Shown piece by piece: positions 36,109-45,076 of a stretch of DNA of 64,000 nt. Source of the stretch: JABWCE01 sp964617955 (GTDB lineage: Bacteria > Bacteroidota > Bacteroidia > NS11-12g > UBA9320); the NCBI GenBank assembly GCA_964617955.1, contig CAZTXB010000011.1, positions 1 to 64,000 of the forward strand, written 5' to 3'. The notes under the pieces are model-generated. The model did not search any database. It was not told the DNA's origin and saw only the letters and a list, made by a program, of their open reading frames with translations. The position numbers and the translations under genes are program-made. The stretch's first letter is position 1. Every line of letters starts with the position of its first letter.

Positions 36109-37327
36109 GATCATTCTCATTGTTAATTTTTCCTGCGTTTTCCATCCGGGATATGGTCAATTGGATTCGCTTGTGTTAAAAAAGACCCTAAAGGATACAT
36201 CCACTACCAAAATGAACATGGATGCCGTCTACAACCGGCCCTTTTTAACCGCAAGCAAGTTACCTATTGCCATAGGGGGTTATTTAGAGGCCAATACACA
36301 GTACGCCAGTACCGATGGTGTTTCAGACGGCCTCTCCTTTCAAATGCGCCGTATGACCCTATTTTTTTCGGCCACCATTGCTAAAAAGATAAAATTTTTG
36401 TCGGAACTTGAATTAGAAGATGGCACAAAGGAAATCAATTTAGAGTTTGCCGCTATGGATATGGAATTTCACCCCCTTCTCAATTTAAGGGGAGGTATTG
36501 TCATGAATCCTATTGGGGCATTCAATCAAAACCACGACGGACCGAGATGGGAATTCATCGATCGACCGCTTTCGGCCACCACCATCATCCCCTCTACGTT
36601 GTCCAATGTCGGTTTTGGCCTTTACGGAAAGTACTTTTCACATGCAGTAATTATTGGATATGAAGCATACCTTACCAATGGCTTCGACGATAAAATCATA
36701 TCCAACTCCGACAACCGTACCTCGCTGGCCGCCGGAAAGTTGAATCCGGCCCGCTTTGAAGAGAGCCCAAATGGAATGCCCCTCTTTACAGGTAAAATAG
36801 CCTTGAGAAAGCGAAACTTTGGAGAAATAGGCATTTCACACATGAGCGGGATTTACAATACATTTCAAATAGATGGTCTGACGCTCGATAAAAAACGCAA
36901 AATGCAATTATGGGCCATCGACTGTAATACTTCTTTGTTGCGAAATAAATTAAATATAAGCGCTGAAATTTCTTGGCTGAAGGTAGATGTACCCACCTCT
37001 TACACTCAAAATTACGCACAAAATCAATGGGGCTCTTATGTAGATTTTGTTTACACCCTGATTCAAAAACCTATGCTGGGTTGGAACAAAGCAAAAATTA
37101 ATGCCGCCATTCGACTCGAATACCTCGACTACAATGCCCATACATTCAGGGAAACAGGAGGTAAAATATACGACGAAATGTGGGCCATTGCACCCGGATT
37201 GTCATTTCGACCTGCAGGAACCACCGTGCTTCGATTCAATTATAGGTTACACCAAAACATAGATTTATTAGGCAACCCACCTTCAAGAACCGGTATAATT
37301 CAGGCCGGGTTTTCCACCTATTTTTAG
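36080..37327 (+). CDS. Outer-membrane porin, OprO/OprP-like
   Basis: The 415-residue protein has a signal peptide ending at about residue 26 (VFHPGYGQ), an N-terminal MRRMTLFFSATIAKKIKFLSELELE segment typical of OprO/OprP-type and other Bacteroidota porins, and repeated amphipathic strands to a C-terminal GIIQAGFSTYF. It should form a 16-18-strand channel. Phosphate selectivity is known for Pseudomonas OprP but cannot be claimed here. Overlap with the Rieske gene by 29 bases indicates translational coupling and a shared function in the di-heme/Rieske module. Confidence 0.82.
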   Translation: MNKPWLSIYKIILIVNFSCVFHPGYGQLDSLVLKKTLKDTSTTKMNMDAVYNRPFLTASKLPIAIGGYLEANTQYASTDGVSDGLSFQMRRMTLFFSATIAKKIKFLSELELEDGTKEINLEFAAMDMEFHPLLNLRGGIVMNPIGAFNQNHDGPRWEFIDRPLSATTIIPSTLSNVGFGLYGKYFSHAVIIGYEAYLTNGFDDKIISNSDNRTSLAAGKLNPARFEESPNGMPLFTGKIALRKRNFGEIGISHMSGIYNTFQIDGLTLDKKRKMQLWAIDCNTSLLRNKLNISAEISWLKVDVPTSYTQNYAQNQWGSYVDFVYTLIQKPMLGWNKAKINAAIRLEYLDYNAHTFRETGGKIYDEMWAIAPGLSFRPAGTTVLRFNYRLHQNIDLLGNPPSRTGIIQAGFSTYF

Positions 37328-37373
37328 AAAATTTATTTCTAAATAAAAAAAAACTTAACTTTGTTAATATAAT

Positions 37374-37763
37374 TTGAAGAAGCTCGCCGCCATATTATTA
37401 ATACTGTGTTACCTGGTGCCTGCCATCGGTACTACCTTGGTTATGCATTATTGCGGCGGAGAATTGGATTCGGTTTCCATTTTATCAACCGATGAAAACT
37501 GCTGTTCCTGCGGCAGTGAATCTATGAAAAAGGATTGCTGTAAGGACGAGTTGGTCGTTCTTAAAATTAAGGATACGGAGCAGAGCATAAAGAGTTCAAC
37601 CACACAGCCGAGGTTAATTGTAAAGGAGCCGGCTGCAACTGAACTCTTGCTGCAGTCAGTCTATTTTAACCCTGTTTCTCTGTCCTTTTCACAAAGCTAT
37701 TTATACCCGCCCGGGGCGGCAACTCACCCAGTCTATCTGGTGAACAAAGTCTTCTTAATTTAG
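37374..37763 (+). CDS. HYC_CC_PP family protein
   Basis: The 129-residue protein has a signal-like N-terminus (KKLAAILLILCYLVPAIGTTLVMHYCGG). The three motifs that name the family are present: HYC (about residues 25-27), closely spaced CC pairs (ENCCSCGSESMKKDCCKD) and PP (YPPGAAT) near the C-terminus. The cysteine-rich section could bind a metal. The position between a metalloregulated redox module and a copper-handling run of genes supports a metal role, but no experiment is known to me. The start is a TTG. The C-terminal half is low in recognisable structure. Confidence 0.8.
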   Translation: MKKLAAILLILCYLVPAIGTTLVMHYCGGELDSVSILSTDENCCSCGSESMKKDCCKDELVVLKIKDTEQSIKSSTTQPRLIVKEPAATELLLQSVYFNPVSLSFSQSYLYPPGAATHPVYLVNKVFLI

Positions 37764-37860
37764 AATTACTCTTACTCCTGGTTGAGTCGGATTTATGCAA
37801 GAATCCGGTCATTTATTATGTATTCATATTTTTTACAAACACATTATAAAAACAAAAGCA

Positions 37861-38649
37861 ATGAAAAAAAATCTCTTTTTAAGTATTGCCCTTATACTCT
37901 CATTTACTATCGCTAAGGCGCAAACAGCCTATCAGTTTTCTGGATATGATTGTAAGGGCAAGTATGTCAACCTGTTTCAAGATCTTGACTCAGGCAAAGC
38001 CGTTGTCTTATTTTACTATATGCCAAGCTGCGGCACTTGTCCCCCACCGGCCTCAAAAATTCAGGCCATGACTAAAAAACTCTCTGTTAAATATCCCGGT
38101 AAAATCAAAGGCTATGCCTTTCCATTTCAGAATTCAACCACCTGCGATTATTCTTCGACCTGGGTTTCTTCAAACAACCTAAGTGAGCTATACACCCCTA
38201 TGGATAGCGGGGCTTCGCATTTGGCGCAGTACGGAGGATTTGGGATGCCAACCGTCGTATTGGTAGGTGGCAAAGACCACAAGGTGTTATTTTCTACCCT
38301 CAGTTTCAATACAAGCGATACGAGCATTATGAAAAGTGAAATTTTGAAATTGTTTGGAAGTTCGGCAAGCGCTGGGAATGTTTCGAATCCCATGTCAGAA
38401 ACAAGCATTTATCCGAACCCAATAAACCAGACCGCAAATGTTTCCATCGTATTAAGCGAACCCACTTCACTTATGATCGAGCTGTTGGATGTAATGGGAC
38501 GACCAATTAAAATTATAAACAACGATTTTCAAAACTCCGGTCTTTTCAGCACGCAATTCAGTACTTCAGATTTGCCAAATGGAATCAGTTTCATAAGGAT
38601 TCAAACGAACAATTCTTCGATAACCAAACCGGTTATCATAAAAAATTAA
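37861..38649 (+). CDS. Secreted thioredoxin-like protein with T9SS sorting domain
   Basis: The 262-residue protein has the signal peptide MKKNLFLSIALILSFTIAKA, a redoxin domain (about 25-170) with YMPSCGTCPPPASKI as CxxC active site and cis-Pro in GGFGMPTVVLVGG. A T9SS type A sorting domain follows (YPNPINQTANVS ... DVMGRPIKI ... LPNGISFIRIQ). It is a probable surface or outer-membrane thiol oxidoreductase. The ATG at 37861 begins the signal peptide; the frame upstream to 37795 is not used. It precedes a CxxCH T9SS protein by three bases. Confidence 0.87.
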   Translation: MKKNLFLSIALILSFTIAKAQTAYQFSGYDCKGKYVNLFQDLDSGKAVVLFYYMPSCGTCPPPASKIQAMTKKLSVKYPGKIKGYAFPFQNSTTCDYSSTWVSSNNLSELYTPMDSGASHLAQYGGFGMPTVVLVGGKDHKVLFSTLSFNTSDTSIMKSEILKLFGSSASAGNVSNPMSETSIYPNPINQTANVSIVLSEPTSLMIELLDVMGRPIKIINNDFQNSGLFSTQFSTSDLPNGISFIRIQTNNSSITKPVIIKN

Positions 38650-38651
38650 TC

Positions 38652-39491
38652 ATGAAAAAATTAATCCCTTTCTCCTTTTTGTTGTTTGCCGCCATCCTTT
38701 TGTTGCAATCGTTTAACGCAGATAAACTAAATAAAAAAGATGGTGCCGCGCCAGGTTTTACCGGATCACCCGGTGATTCCTTAAAAAATTGTACTAACTG
38801 TCACGGTGGGGTTGCAGTTCCGGTCGAGAATTGGATTACTTCCAATATCCCATCTACAGGTTATATTCCCGGAGAAAAATACACCATAACTGCGAGTAAC
38901 AATGAAAATGGTGCAACCCGATTTGGATTTGAAGTCTCGCCACAAAATTTAAAAGGGGACTTGTTGGGGCAGATCATCGTCACGGATACGGTTAGAACCA
39001 AATTGGTAGGCGAAAAAAAATATATTACTTATACCGAAAATGGGGTTGAAGGAATTAATACTTTATCTTGGAGCTTTGATTGGGTTGCCCCAAAATCAGG
39101 AACAGGGAATGTAACATTTTACGGTGCTTTCAATTCAAATTTCGACGGCCACAAGGAAGACGATAAGACGTATCTTTCTAAACTCAGCATAAAAGAAAAT
39201 GGTACAGGAGTAGCTAAAAACTTAGGTGGAGGTCTCAAGAATATCCGCATATATCCCAATCCGGCTTCAGATTATATCCATGTTTCTATCGAATCTCAAA
39301 AAAATGGTATTCTGAAACTTGAAATCATTGACTTAAAAGGAAAATTAGTAGATATTCTCACTGAAGAAGCAAGCCATACGCAAAGTTTTGAAAAGGATTT
39401 TAAAATTAACCATATTCCAAATGGAATCTATCTCTTAAGAGTCAATTTACAAGGAGAGAGCCATTCCAGGCTATTGAAAGTAAGCCATTAA
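38652..39491 (+). CDS. T9SS-sorted protein with CxxCH and Reeler-like (choice-of-anchor V) domain
   Basis: The 279-residue protein has a signal peptide (about 1-23) and CTNCHGG around residue 47, a candidate heme c or metal motif. A Reeler-like domain (FGFEVSPQN ... SWSFDWVAPKSGTGNVTFYGAFNS) runs to about residue 185, followed by a T9SS type A sorting domain (IYPNPASD ... DLKGKLVDIL ... IPNGIYLLRVN). It is a short version of the 1505-4069 protein, without the PKD section. It lies between the redoxin and another T9SS protein, two of the three gaps being under four bases, so it is part of the secreted metal/redox run. Confidence 0.86.
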   Translation: MKKLIPFSFLLFAAILLLQSFNADKLNKKDGAAPGFTGSPGDSLKNCTNCHGGVAVPVENWITSNIPSTGYIPGEKYTITASNNENGATRFGFEVSPQNLKGDLLGQIIVTDTVRTKLVGEKKYITYTENGVEGINTLSWSFDWVAPKSGTGNVTFYGAFNSNFDGHKEDDKTYLSKLSIKENGTGVAKNLGGGLKNIRIYPNPASDYIHVSIESQKNGILKLEIIDLKGKLVDILTEEASHTQSFEKDFKINHIPNGIYLLRVNLQGESHSRLLKVSH

Positions 39492-39492
39492 A

Positions 39493-40173
39493 ATGAAACA
39501 GTTTGTCGCGCTTACCCTCCTCTTTAGCTTCAGTTTTTTCCCAAAACTGGCCCATACCCAAAGGTATTCCATTTTCCCAAATGATACCATCATGGCTGTA
39601 GTTCCCTTCAACGATATTAGCCACTTTATTATTGAGCAAAAAAACCTTACCCAATCTAAACTCATTTTCAGTTGGCAAAGGCTTGCGGTATCCGTTCCAA
39701 CGACCTGGACTTCTTATTTATGTGATAACGGGCACTGTTTTTCAGATTTTCCCGAGTCCGGAACCATGGATACTGTATTTCCGGGCGACTATGGTTTGAT
39801 ATCGGTAGCAGTTGACCCGGCTGACTTTCAGGGAAAAGCGTTTGTGCAATATGCCGTTTGGGAGAAGTTGACCCCTGAAGTGATTGACACCCTTACCTGG
39901 ATACTTGAAACCAAGTCGGCGGCCAATGTTTCAAATACAAAACCTGTTGAACCTTCGTTTCAAATTTATAAAAACAAGGCGCACATAGGCCAGCTTAACA
40001 ACCTCTACTCAAACATTCAAATTGTTGATCTCCATGGAAAGGAAGTACTTAGCAGCCCTGTTCACAGTCAAATGGAGATTAGTTTACCTGACCTGACAGC
40101 AGGTATGTATGTTGTAAAATTGTCAGGATCAAAACATTATTTTAAAAAAATATATTACTCACCATGCGACTAA
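39493..40173 (+). CDS. Hypothetical T9SS-sorted protein
   Basis: The 226-residue protein has a signal peptide (about 1-22), a beta-rich region with WTSYLCDNGHCFSDFPESGTMD (two Cys), then AVWEKLTPEVIDTLTWILE. It ends in a T9SS-like sorting domain (QIYKNKAHIGQ ... DLHGKEVLSS ... LTAGMYVVKLSG). No known domain in the central part; the Cys-x4-Cys segment and His could bind metal. Its last 10 bases overlap the multicopper oxidase gene, suggesting they are made together. Confidence 0.78.
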   Translation: MKQFVALTLLFSFSFFPKLAHTQRYSIFPNDTIMAVVPFNDISHFIIEQKNLTQSKLIFSWQRLAVSVPTTWTSYLCDNGHCFSDFPESGTMDTVFPGDYGLISVAVDPADFQGKAFVQYAVWEKLTPEVIDTLTWILETKSAANVSNTKPVEPSFQIYKNKAHIGQLNNLYSNIQIVDLHGKEVLSSPVHSQMEISLPDLTAGMYVVKLSGSKHYFKKIYYSPCD

Positions 40174-41894
40174 AACCATGCCTCTTCATTCTCATTTTAC
40201 TGCAGCTCCAAGGTCTTACAGCGCAAAATGCCTTATACCTGCCGCCTTTGCTTACCGGCAAAACTTTTAACCTCGAGGTGCGGCAAGGCCAGCAAATGTT
40301 TTATGCCGGCCTAAACACCCCCACCTACGGAGTGAATGGCCCTTGGATGGCTCCAACTATTCAGGTAAACAAAGGCGACAGCATTGTATTAAACGTCATA
40401 AATAAGTTACCGCTTCGAACCACCATGCATTGGCATGGTTTGCATGTTGCGGCTGAACATGACGGAGGACCGCACCAAATCATCAATCCCGGAACTACCT
40501 GGAGTCCTTCTTTTAAAATAAGAAACAATGCAGCCACCTTTTGGTACCATCCCCATGGGGCCTCTCAAACCGATCCACAGGTGTCGCGAGGATTGGCCGG
40601 CTTTTTTATTGTGAAGGATGAGGACGAAGCCAAATTAAATTTGCCAAGATCCTACGGTATCGACGATTTCCCACTTTGTATTCAAAGCAAGGCCTTCGAC
40701 GAGCTGCAACAAATTGCCATTGCCACCGATATGGATACCGCCTTATTTGTAAACGGCACTCTGAACCCAATCTTAAATGTGCCGGCTCAGGTAGTAAGGT
40801 TTCGCCTGCTGAACGGAAGCAGTTTGAGAAGCTATTATTTTGGATTTTCGAATAACCAGGAATTTTACCAAATAGGCAGCGATGGTGGCCTATTGGATTC
40901 GTCGTTAGCCACCAAGCGCCTGCTATTATCGCCGGGTGAACGCGCGGAGTTTTTGATAGATTTTGGTGCTGGAATTGGCCAAAATATTTACCTAAAAAGT
41001 TACGCCTCTGAGATGAAGCCCGGAATATATGGATCGGATTCGGTAGGAAATGCCGAAAATGAAATTCACGATTATGACGACAATTTTTTAAATGGGCTTG
41101 ACTTTGACCTATTGCAACTCAAAGTAGTCACTGCTACAGCAAATCCTGTGACCTCCATTCCCAAAACACTTCTTAAAGTGACGCCATTTATGCCGGACGC
41201 GTTTACAAAAAACAGGAGGATTGTTTTTGATACCTTGCGTCTGCTGCCTGCCGACAAACCCAATCTGGCAGAAGGTCCTTTTGGTTTAAATCAAAAATCC
41301 TTTGATATGGAATATGTAAATGATACGGTGCTCCTGAACGATGTTGAAATATGGACTCTGGTTAACAAAACCATGATAGCGCACCCTTTTCATATTCATG
41401 ACATACAATTTAATGTGCTTGAAAAAAGTGGAACTAAGCCGGCTAAAAATGAGTCCGGTTGGAAGGATGTAGTTTTGGTTATGCCAAATGACAGCGTCAA
41501 ATTCATTACCAAGTTTGAAACCTTCGCCGACGAAATGGTTCCTTATATGTACCACTGTCATCTACTTCATCACGAAGACGATGGCATGATGGGCTCATTT
41601 ATTGTAATCGATACCAGCAGCAGTGCCAAAGTCCATAAGACTTCAATGTCCATAAAACTATCTGTGCATCCTAACCCTGGTCCTATGCATTGGAACGTCA
41701 CAGGTCATGCTCAGTCAGCCTTTCAGGTTAGCTTAACCAATAGTTTTGGGCAGAATATGAATCAAGATATAGCAAAAATTAACTCCGGAGATTTTGATTT
41801 TCAAATACAGAATGCTCACTTGCCCAAAGGAATTTACTTCTTAAAATTATACTCTGAGAAAGAAGTGATTTCCGTAAAGCTGTTAAAGTTTTAA
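40164..41894 (+). CDS. Multicopper oxidase with T9SS sorting domain
   Basis: The 576-residue cupredoxin enzyme has all four copper motifs: TMHWHGLH (HxH) and FWYHPHG (HxH) in the first domain, HPFHIHDIQF and YMYHCHLLHHED in the last, the latter giving the type 1 Cys and His ligands. It is related to CueO/CopA laccases that oxidise Cu(I) or phenolics. A signal peptide (about 1-20) precedes it, and the last 80 residues form a T9SS type A sorting domain (VHPNPGPMHW ... NSFGQNMNQ ... LPKGIYFLKLY). So it should act at the cell surface rather than in the periplasm. The HMA-AraC regulator and copA follow, fitting copper detoxification. Confidence 0.93.
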   Translation: MRLKPCLFILILLQLQGLTAQNALYLPPLLTGKTFNLEVRQGQQMFYAGLNTPTYGVNGPWMAPTIQVNKGDSIVLNVINKLPLRTTMHWHGLHVAAEHDGGPHQIINPGTTWSPSFKIRNNAATFWYHPHGASQTDPQVSRGLAGFFIVKDEDEAKLNLPRSYGIDDFPLCIQSKAFDELQQIAIATDMDTALFVNGTLNPILNVPAQVVRFRLLNGSSLRSYYFGFSNNQEFYQIGSDGGLLDSSLATKRLLLSPGERAEFLIDFGAGIGQNIYLKSYASEMKPGIYGSDSVGNAENEIHDYDDNFLNGLDFDLLQLKVVTATANPVTSIPKTLLKVTPFMPDAFTKNRRIVFDTLRLLPADKPNLAEGPFGLNQKSFDMEYVNDTVLLNDVEIWTLVNKTMIAHPFHIHDIQFNVLEKSGTKPAKNESGWKDVVLVMPNDSVKFITKFETFADEMVPYMYHCHLLHHEDDGMMGSFIVIDTSSSAKVHKTSMSIKLSVHPNPGPMHWNVTGHAQSAFQVSLTNSFGQNMNQDIAKINSGDFDFQIQNAHLPKGIYFLKLYSEKEVISVKLLKF

Positions 41895-41946
41895 TAAGTT
41901 CCCATGCCCACAGTGATCACTTTTTAAAAATTGAAACTACCACACT

Positions 41947-42507
41947 TTGAAACTGACTATTAAAAATATGGTGTGTGACCGATGCAAGATGGCCGTTAAA
42001 AAGGAAATCTTACGTATGGGTTTTACACCTCTTTCCGTTGAACTTGGAGAAGTGGAAGTGGTCGAAAATTTAACAAATGAAGCACTTTCTGAGTTTGAAA
42101 AAAGCCTTGAAAATTTGGGCTTTAAGTTGATTTATGATCAAAATAATAAAACCATAGAGAAAATAAAAAGTGTAGTGATTGACTTAATACACCATAGCAA
42201 CCATCATTCGCCCTTGAATTACTCAAGCTACCTTGAAAATGCGCTTAACAGAGACTACAACTACTTAAGTCATTTATTTTCAGAGCATGAAGGAGTAACC
42301 CTAGAAAAGTATATCATCAAACAAAAAATTGAAAAAGTAAAGGAACTCGTCTCGCTCAATGAGATTTCACTCAATGAGATAGCTTTCGAAATGGGATACA
42401 GCAGTGTCGCTTATTTGAGTTATCAATTTAAAAAGAGCACTGGCATTACCATTACGGATTATCGAAAAGTAAGCCAAAACTTAAGGCAGCCTCTGGATCA
42501 AATATAA
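41947..42507 (+). CDS. Fusion of HMA-like metal-binding domain and AraC DNA-binding domain
   Basis: The 186-residue protein combines an HMA-type fold (1-65) whose metal motif is MVCDRCKM (CxxC) with an AraC C-terminal double HTH (about 85-180, NYNYLSHLFSEHEGVTLEKYI ... LNEIAFEMGYSSVAYLSYQFKKSTG). The metal-binding part is similar to copper chaperones and the N-terminal domains of CopA. It is likely a one-component Cu(I)-responsive regulator: metal binding would alter DNA binding. It lies directly upstream of copA, with a 21-base-spaced direct repeat in between, which is the normal geometry for AraC-family sites. TTG start. Metal identity is inferred. Confidence 0.85.
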   Translation: MKLTIKNMVCDRCKMAVKKEILRMGFTPLSVELGEVEVVENLTNEALSEFEKSLENLGFKLIYDQNNKTIEKIKSVVIDLIHHSNHHSPLNYSSYLENALNRDYNYLSHLFSEHEGVTLEKYIIKQKIEKVKELVSLNEISLNEIAFEMGYSSVAYLSYQFKKSTGITITDYRKVSQNLRQPLDQI

Positions 42508-42511
42508 CCAA

Positions 42512-42548
42512 TAAAAATCGTAACACGTCCTAAAAATATCATAACATG
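42512..42548. promoter_or_regulatory. Candidate AraC-type direct-repeat operator before copA
   Basis: Two 16-base elements, TAAAAATCGTAACACG (42512-42527) and AAAATATCATAACATG (42533-42548), match at 12 positions and repeat with a 21-base period, two helical turns, as AraC-family regulators require. The HMA-AraC gene ends at 42507 and the copA ATG is at 42596. Confidence 0.5.
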
Positions 42549-42595
42549 GGTTGGCTTTTGGAGCTCTTAATTTGCATGAACATTAAATACAAAAA

Positions 42596-45013
42596 ATGAG
42601 CAAAGAAGTAATTATTCCGTTAATAGGCGCCGACAGTGAGCATTGTGCTTTAATTATCGACAATTCTTTAAATCAGGTAAGCGGCCTTAAAAAACACTTG
42701 GTAGATGTTAACAATCACAGAGCCCTTCTGGAGTATGACGGAGAAAATCCGGTTAAAGAAGCGGTTCAAAAAATTAAGTCCATAGGTTATAATGTCGCCT
42801 CGGTTCGAACAAAATTTCCAATTGTAGGCATGTCATGCACCTCCTGTGCCATGAACATACAAACCTTACTTGAGGCACTTGATGGCGTGGTAGAAGCCAG
42901 CGTGAGTTATACTCAAAATAATGTTGAAGTTGAATATTTCCCATCCATCATTACGCCCACACAGCTTAAGGAACAAGTAAAGTCTCTGGGATATGATTTG
43001 GCTGTGGTTGAAAGTGAGAATGAAAAAAATATTAATCCTGAAGAAATTCATCTCAGGAAATTGAGAAACAACACCTTTTGGGCATGGATATTTTCAGTTC
43101 CACTCATGGGGCTAAGTATGTTCTATTCACATATGGATTTTATGAACTACCTCAGCATGCTTTTGGCAGCACCTGTTGTTTTTTGGTTTGGAAGAGGTTT
43201 TTTTGTGCAAGCTTTTAAGCAAGCAAGGCACAAACTGGTTAACATGGATACCTTAGTAGCCCTGAGCACAGGTATTGCCTTTGCCTTTAGTTTATTTAAT
43301 ACTTTTTGGCCTGAGTACTGGATAAGCCGAGGTATAGAACCTCATGTATATTATGAGACTGCATCTGTGATTATCGCCTTCATTTTACTTGGTAAATTAC
43401 TGGAAGAAAAAGCAAAATCCAATACCTCTACTGCCATCAAAAAATTGATGGGATTGCAACCCAAAACGGTAGTGATTATACATGCGAATGGACATCAAAT
43501 GGAAATGCCCATTGAAAAAGTTAAAGCAGGAGATCATATCATGATTAAACCCGGAAATCAAGTTCCTGTCGATGGGCTGGTATACGAAGGGCAATCCTTT
43601 GTGGAAGAAAGCATGATCAGCGGAGAACCTATTCCGGTCGAAAAAATGGAAGGACATAAGGTGTTTGCCGGAACCATCAATCAAAAAGGAAGTTTCAAAA
43701 TAGAGGCTTTAAAAGTTGGCGATGAAACCGTTTTGGCGCAGATTATTAAATTGGTACAAAAAGCACAGGGCAGTAAGGCTCCGGTTCAAAAATTGGTCGA
43801 TAAGATATCCTCGGTATTTGTACCTGTAGTTTTAGCGCTTTCAATATTAAGCTTGCTGGTTTGGAGCTTTTCTGGAGTTGAAAATGGATTTGCTCACGGC
43901 ATCTTATCCATGGTCACGGTCTTGATTATTGCGTGTCCTTGCGCCCTAGGACTGGCTACCCCCACCGCTATAATGGTTGGCATCGGCAAAGGTGCCGAAA
44001 ACGGAATTTTAATTAAGGACGCTGAAAGTCTTGAATTGGCAAATAAGGTCGACGCCATCATTTTGGATAAAACGGGAACCATCACAGAAGGCAAGCCCGA
44101 AGTTACCTCCATAGAAGCTTTTTGCGATAAAAACATTGAATTGAAAAGCAAACAAATGCTTCTCGCCATTGAGATGCAATCTGAGCATCCCTTAGCGGAG
44201 GCCGTTGTAAAAAGACTGCTCTCAGATGGAATTGAACCTGTGAAGTTGGATACCATAGATAACCTTGTTGGTCGTGGAGTTAAAGCCTTTTATAAAGGTG
44301 AAAGTTATTTCATTGGAAACCTGGCCTTGCTCACTCAAAATAATATAAGCTCTCCATTAAAAGATTCGCCTCACGAAAAAAGAAACAGCGGAGAAGCCAG
44401 AACCTCAATATATTTCGCAAATTCTACTCACGTGTTGCTAAAGATTGAATTGGCCGATCAGGTGAAAGCTACCTCAGTGGAGGCTATCAAGCAATTACAC
44501 AATTTAGGTATTGAGTCCTATATGCTCACCGGCGATAATAAGGCAACTGCTTCTGATGTGGCGTCGCAGGTTGGAATTACCAATTTTCAAGCTCAGGTTC
44601 AGCCCAATGAAAAAGCAGACTTTGTAAAGCAATTACAGGAAAAAGGGAAAACCGTAGCCATGGTTGGAGACGGTATCAACGACTCGACAGCTCTGGCCCA
44701 AGCCGATGTGAGCATAGCCATGGGAAAAGGCTCTGATATTGCCATGGATGTGGCTAAAATGACACTGATCTCCTCGGATTTGTTGTTAATTCCAAAAGCC
44801 CTAAAACTTTCAAAATTTACTTTGAATACCATCAGACAGAATTTATTTTGGGCATTTATTTACAACATAGTAGGTATACCTATAGCTGCCGGATTGCTAT
44901 TCCCCTTTACAGGTTTCCTTCTCAATCCAATGATAGCAGGGGCGGCTATGGCATTGAGTTCAGTGAGCGTAGTTACAAACAGTTTAAGGTTAAAAATGAA
45001 AAAATTAACATAA
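42596..45013 (+). CDS. copA: Copper-translocating P1B-type ATPase
   Basis: The 805-residue ATPase has an N-terminal domain without CxxC (1-70, degenerate HMA), then an HMA domain with Cys81 and Cys84 in MSCTSCAMN. Eight membrane segments carry CPC at 447-449 (CPCALGLATP), and the phosphorylation site is Asp491 in DKTGTIT. SEHPLAEAV carries the HP motif, and MVGDGINDS the hinge. The CPC with CxxC HMA assigns it to the Cu(I)/Ag(I) exporters. It moves copper from cytoplasm to periplasm. It lies between the HMA-AraC regulator and a TolC/RND set that would carry copper further out. Confidence 0.95.
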   Translation: MSKEVIIPLIGADSEHCALIIDNSLNQVSGLKKHLVDVNNHRALLEYDGENPVKEAVQKIKSIGYNVASVRTKFPIVGMSCTSCAMNIQTLLEALDGVVEASVSYTQNNVEVEYFPSIITPTQLKEQVKSLGYDLAVVESENEKNINPEEIHLRKLRNNTFWAWIFSVPLMGLSMFYSHMDFMNYLSMLLAAPVVFWFGRGFFVQAFKQARHKLVNMDTLVALSTGIAFAFSLFNTFWPEYWISRGIEPHVYYETASVIIAFILLGKLLEEKAKSNTSTAIKKLMGLQPKTVVIIHANGHQMEMPIEKVKAGDHIMIKPGNQVPVDGLVYEGQSFVEESMISGEPIPVEKMEGHKVFAGTINQKGSFKIEALKVGDETVLAQIIKLVQKAQGSKAPVQKLVDKISSVFVPVVLALSILSLLVWSFSGVENGFAHGILSMVTVLIIACPCALGLATPTAIMVGIGKGAENGILIKDAESLELANKVDAIILDKTGTITEGKPEVTSIEAFCDKNIELKSKQMLLAIEMQSEHPLAEAVVKRLLSDGIEPVKLDTIDNLVGRGVKAFYKGESYFIGNLALLTQNNISSPLKDSPHEKRNSGEARTSIYFANSTHVLLKIELADQVKATSVEAIKQLHNLGIESYMLTGDNKATASDVASQVGITNFQAQVQPNEKADFVKQLQEKGKTVAMVGDGINDSTALAQADVSIAMGKGSDIAMDVAKMTLISSDLLLIPKALKLSKFTLNTIRQNLFWAFIYNIVGIPIAAGLLFPFTGFLLNPMIAGAAMALSSVSVVTNSLRLKMKKLT

Positions 45014-45076
45014 AATGTCTTTACCGTTAAAACTTCTTTTAAATAAAATATATCGATTCCTGCGGTTCAAAAAAAA

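Noticed and set aside
37325..37341. TAGAAA-ATTTA-TTTCTA inverted repeat at the end of the porin gene
   Set aside because: It is AT-rich and overlaps a stop codon. It is too weak to call a terminator or operator.
41922..41931. AGTGATCACT palindrome before the HMA-AraC gene
   Set aside because: Ten bases with a common core (GATC) are expected by chance at this scale. It lies just after the oxidase stop, without a convincing stem-loop or T run.
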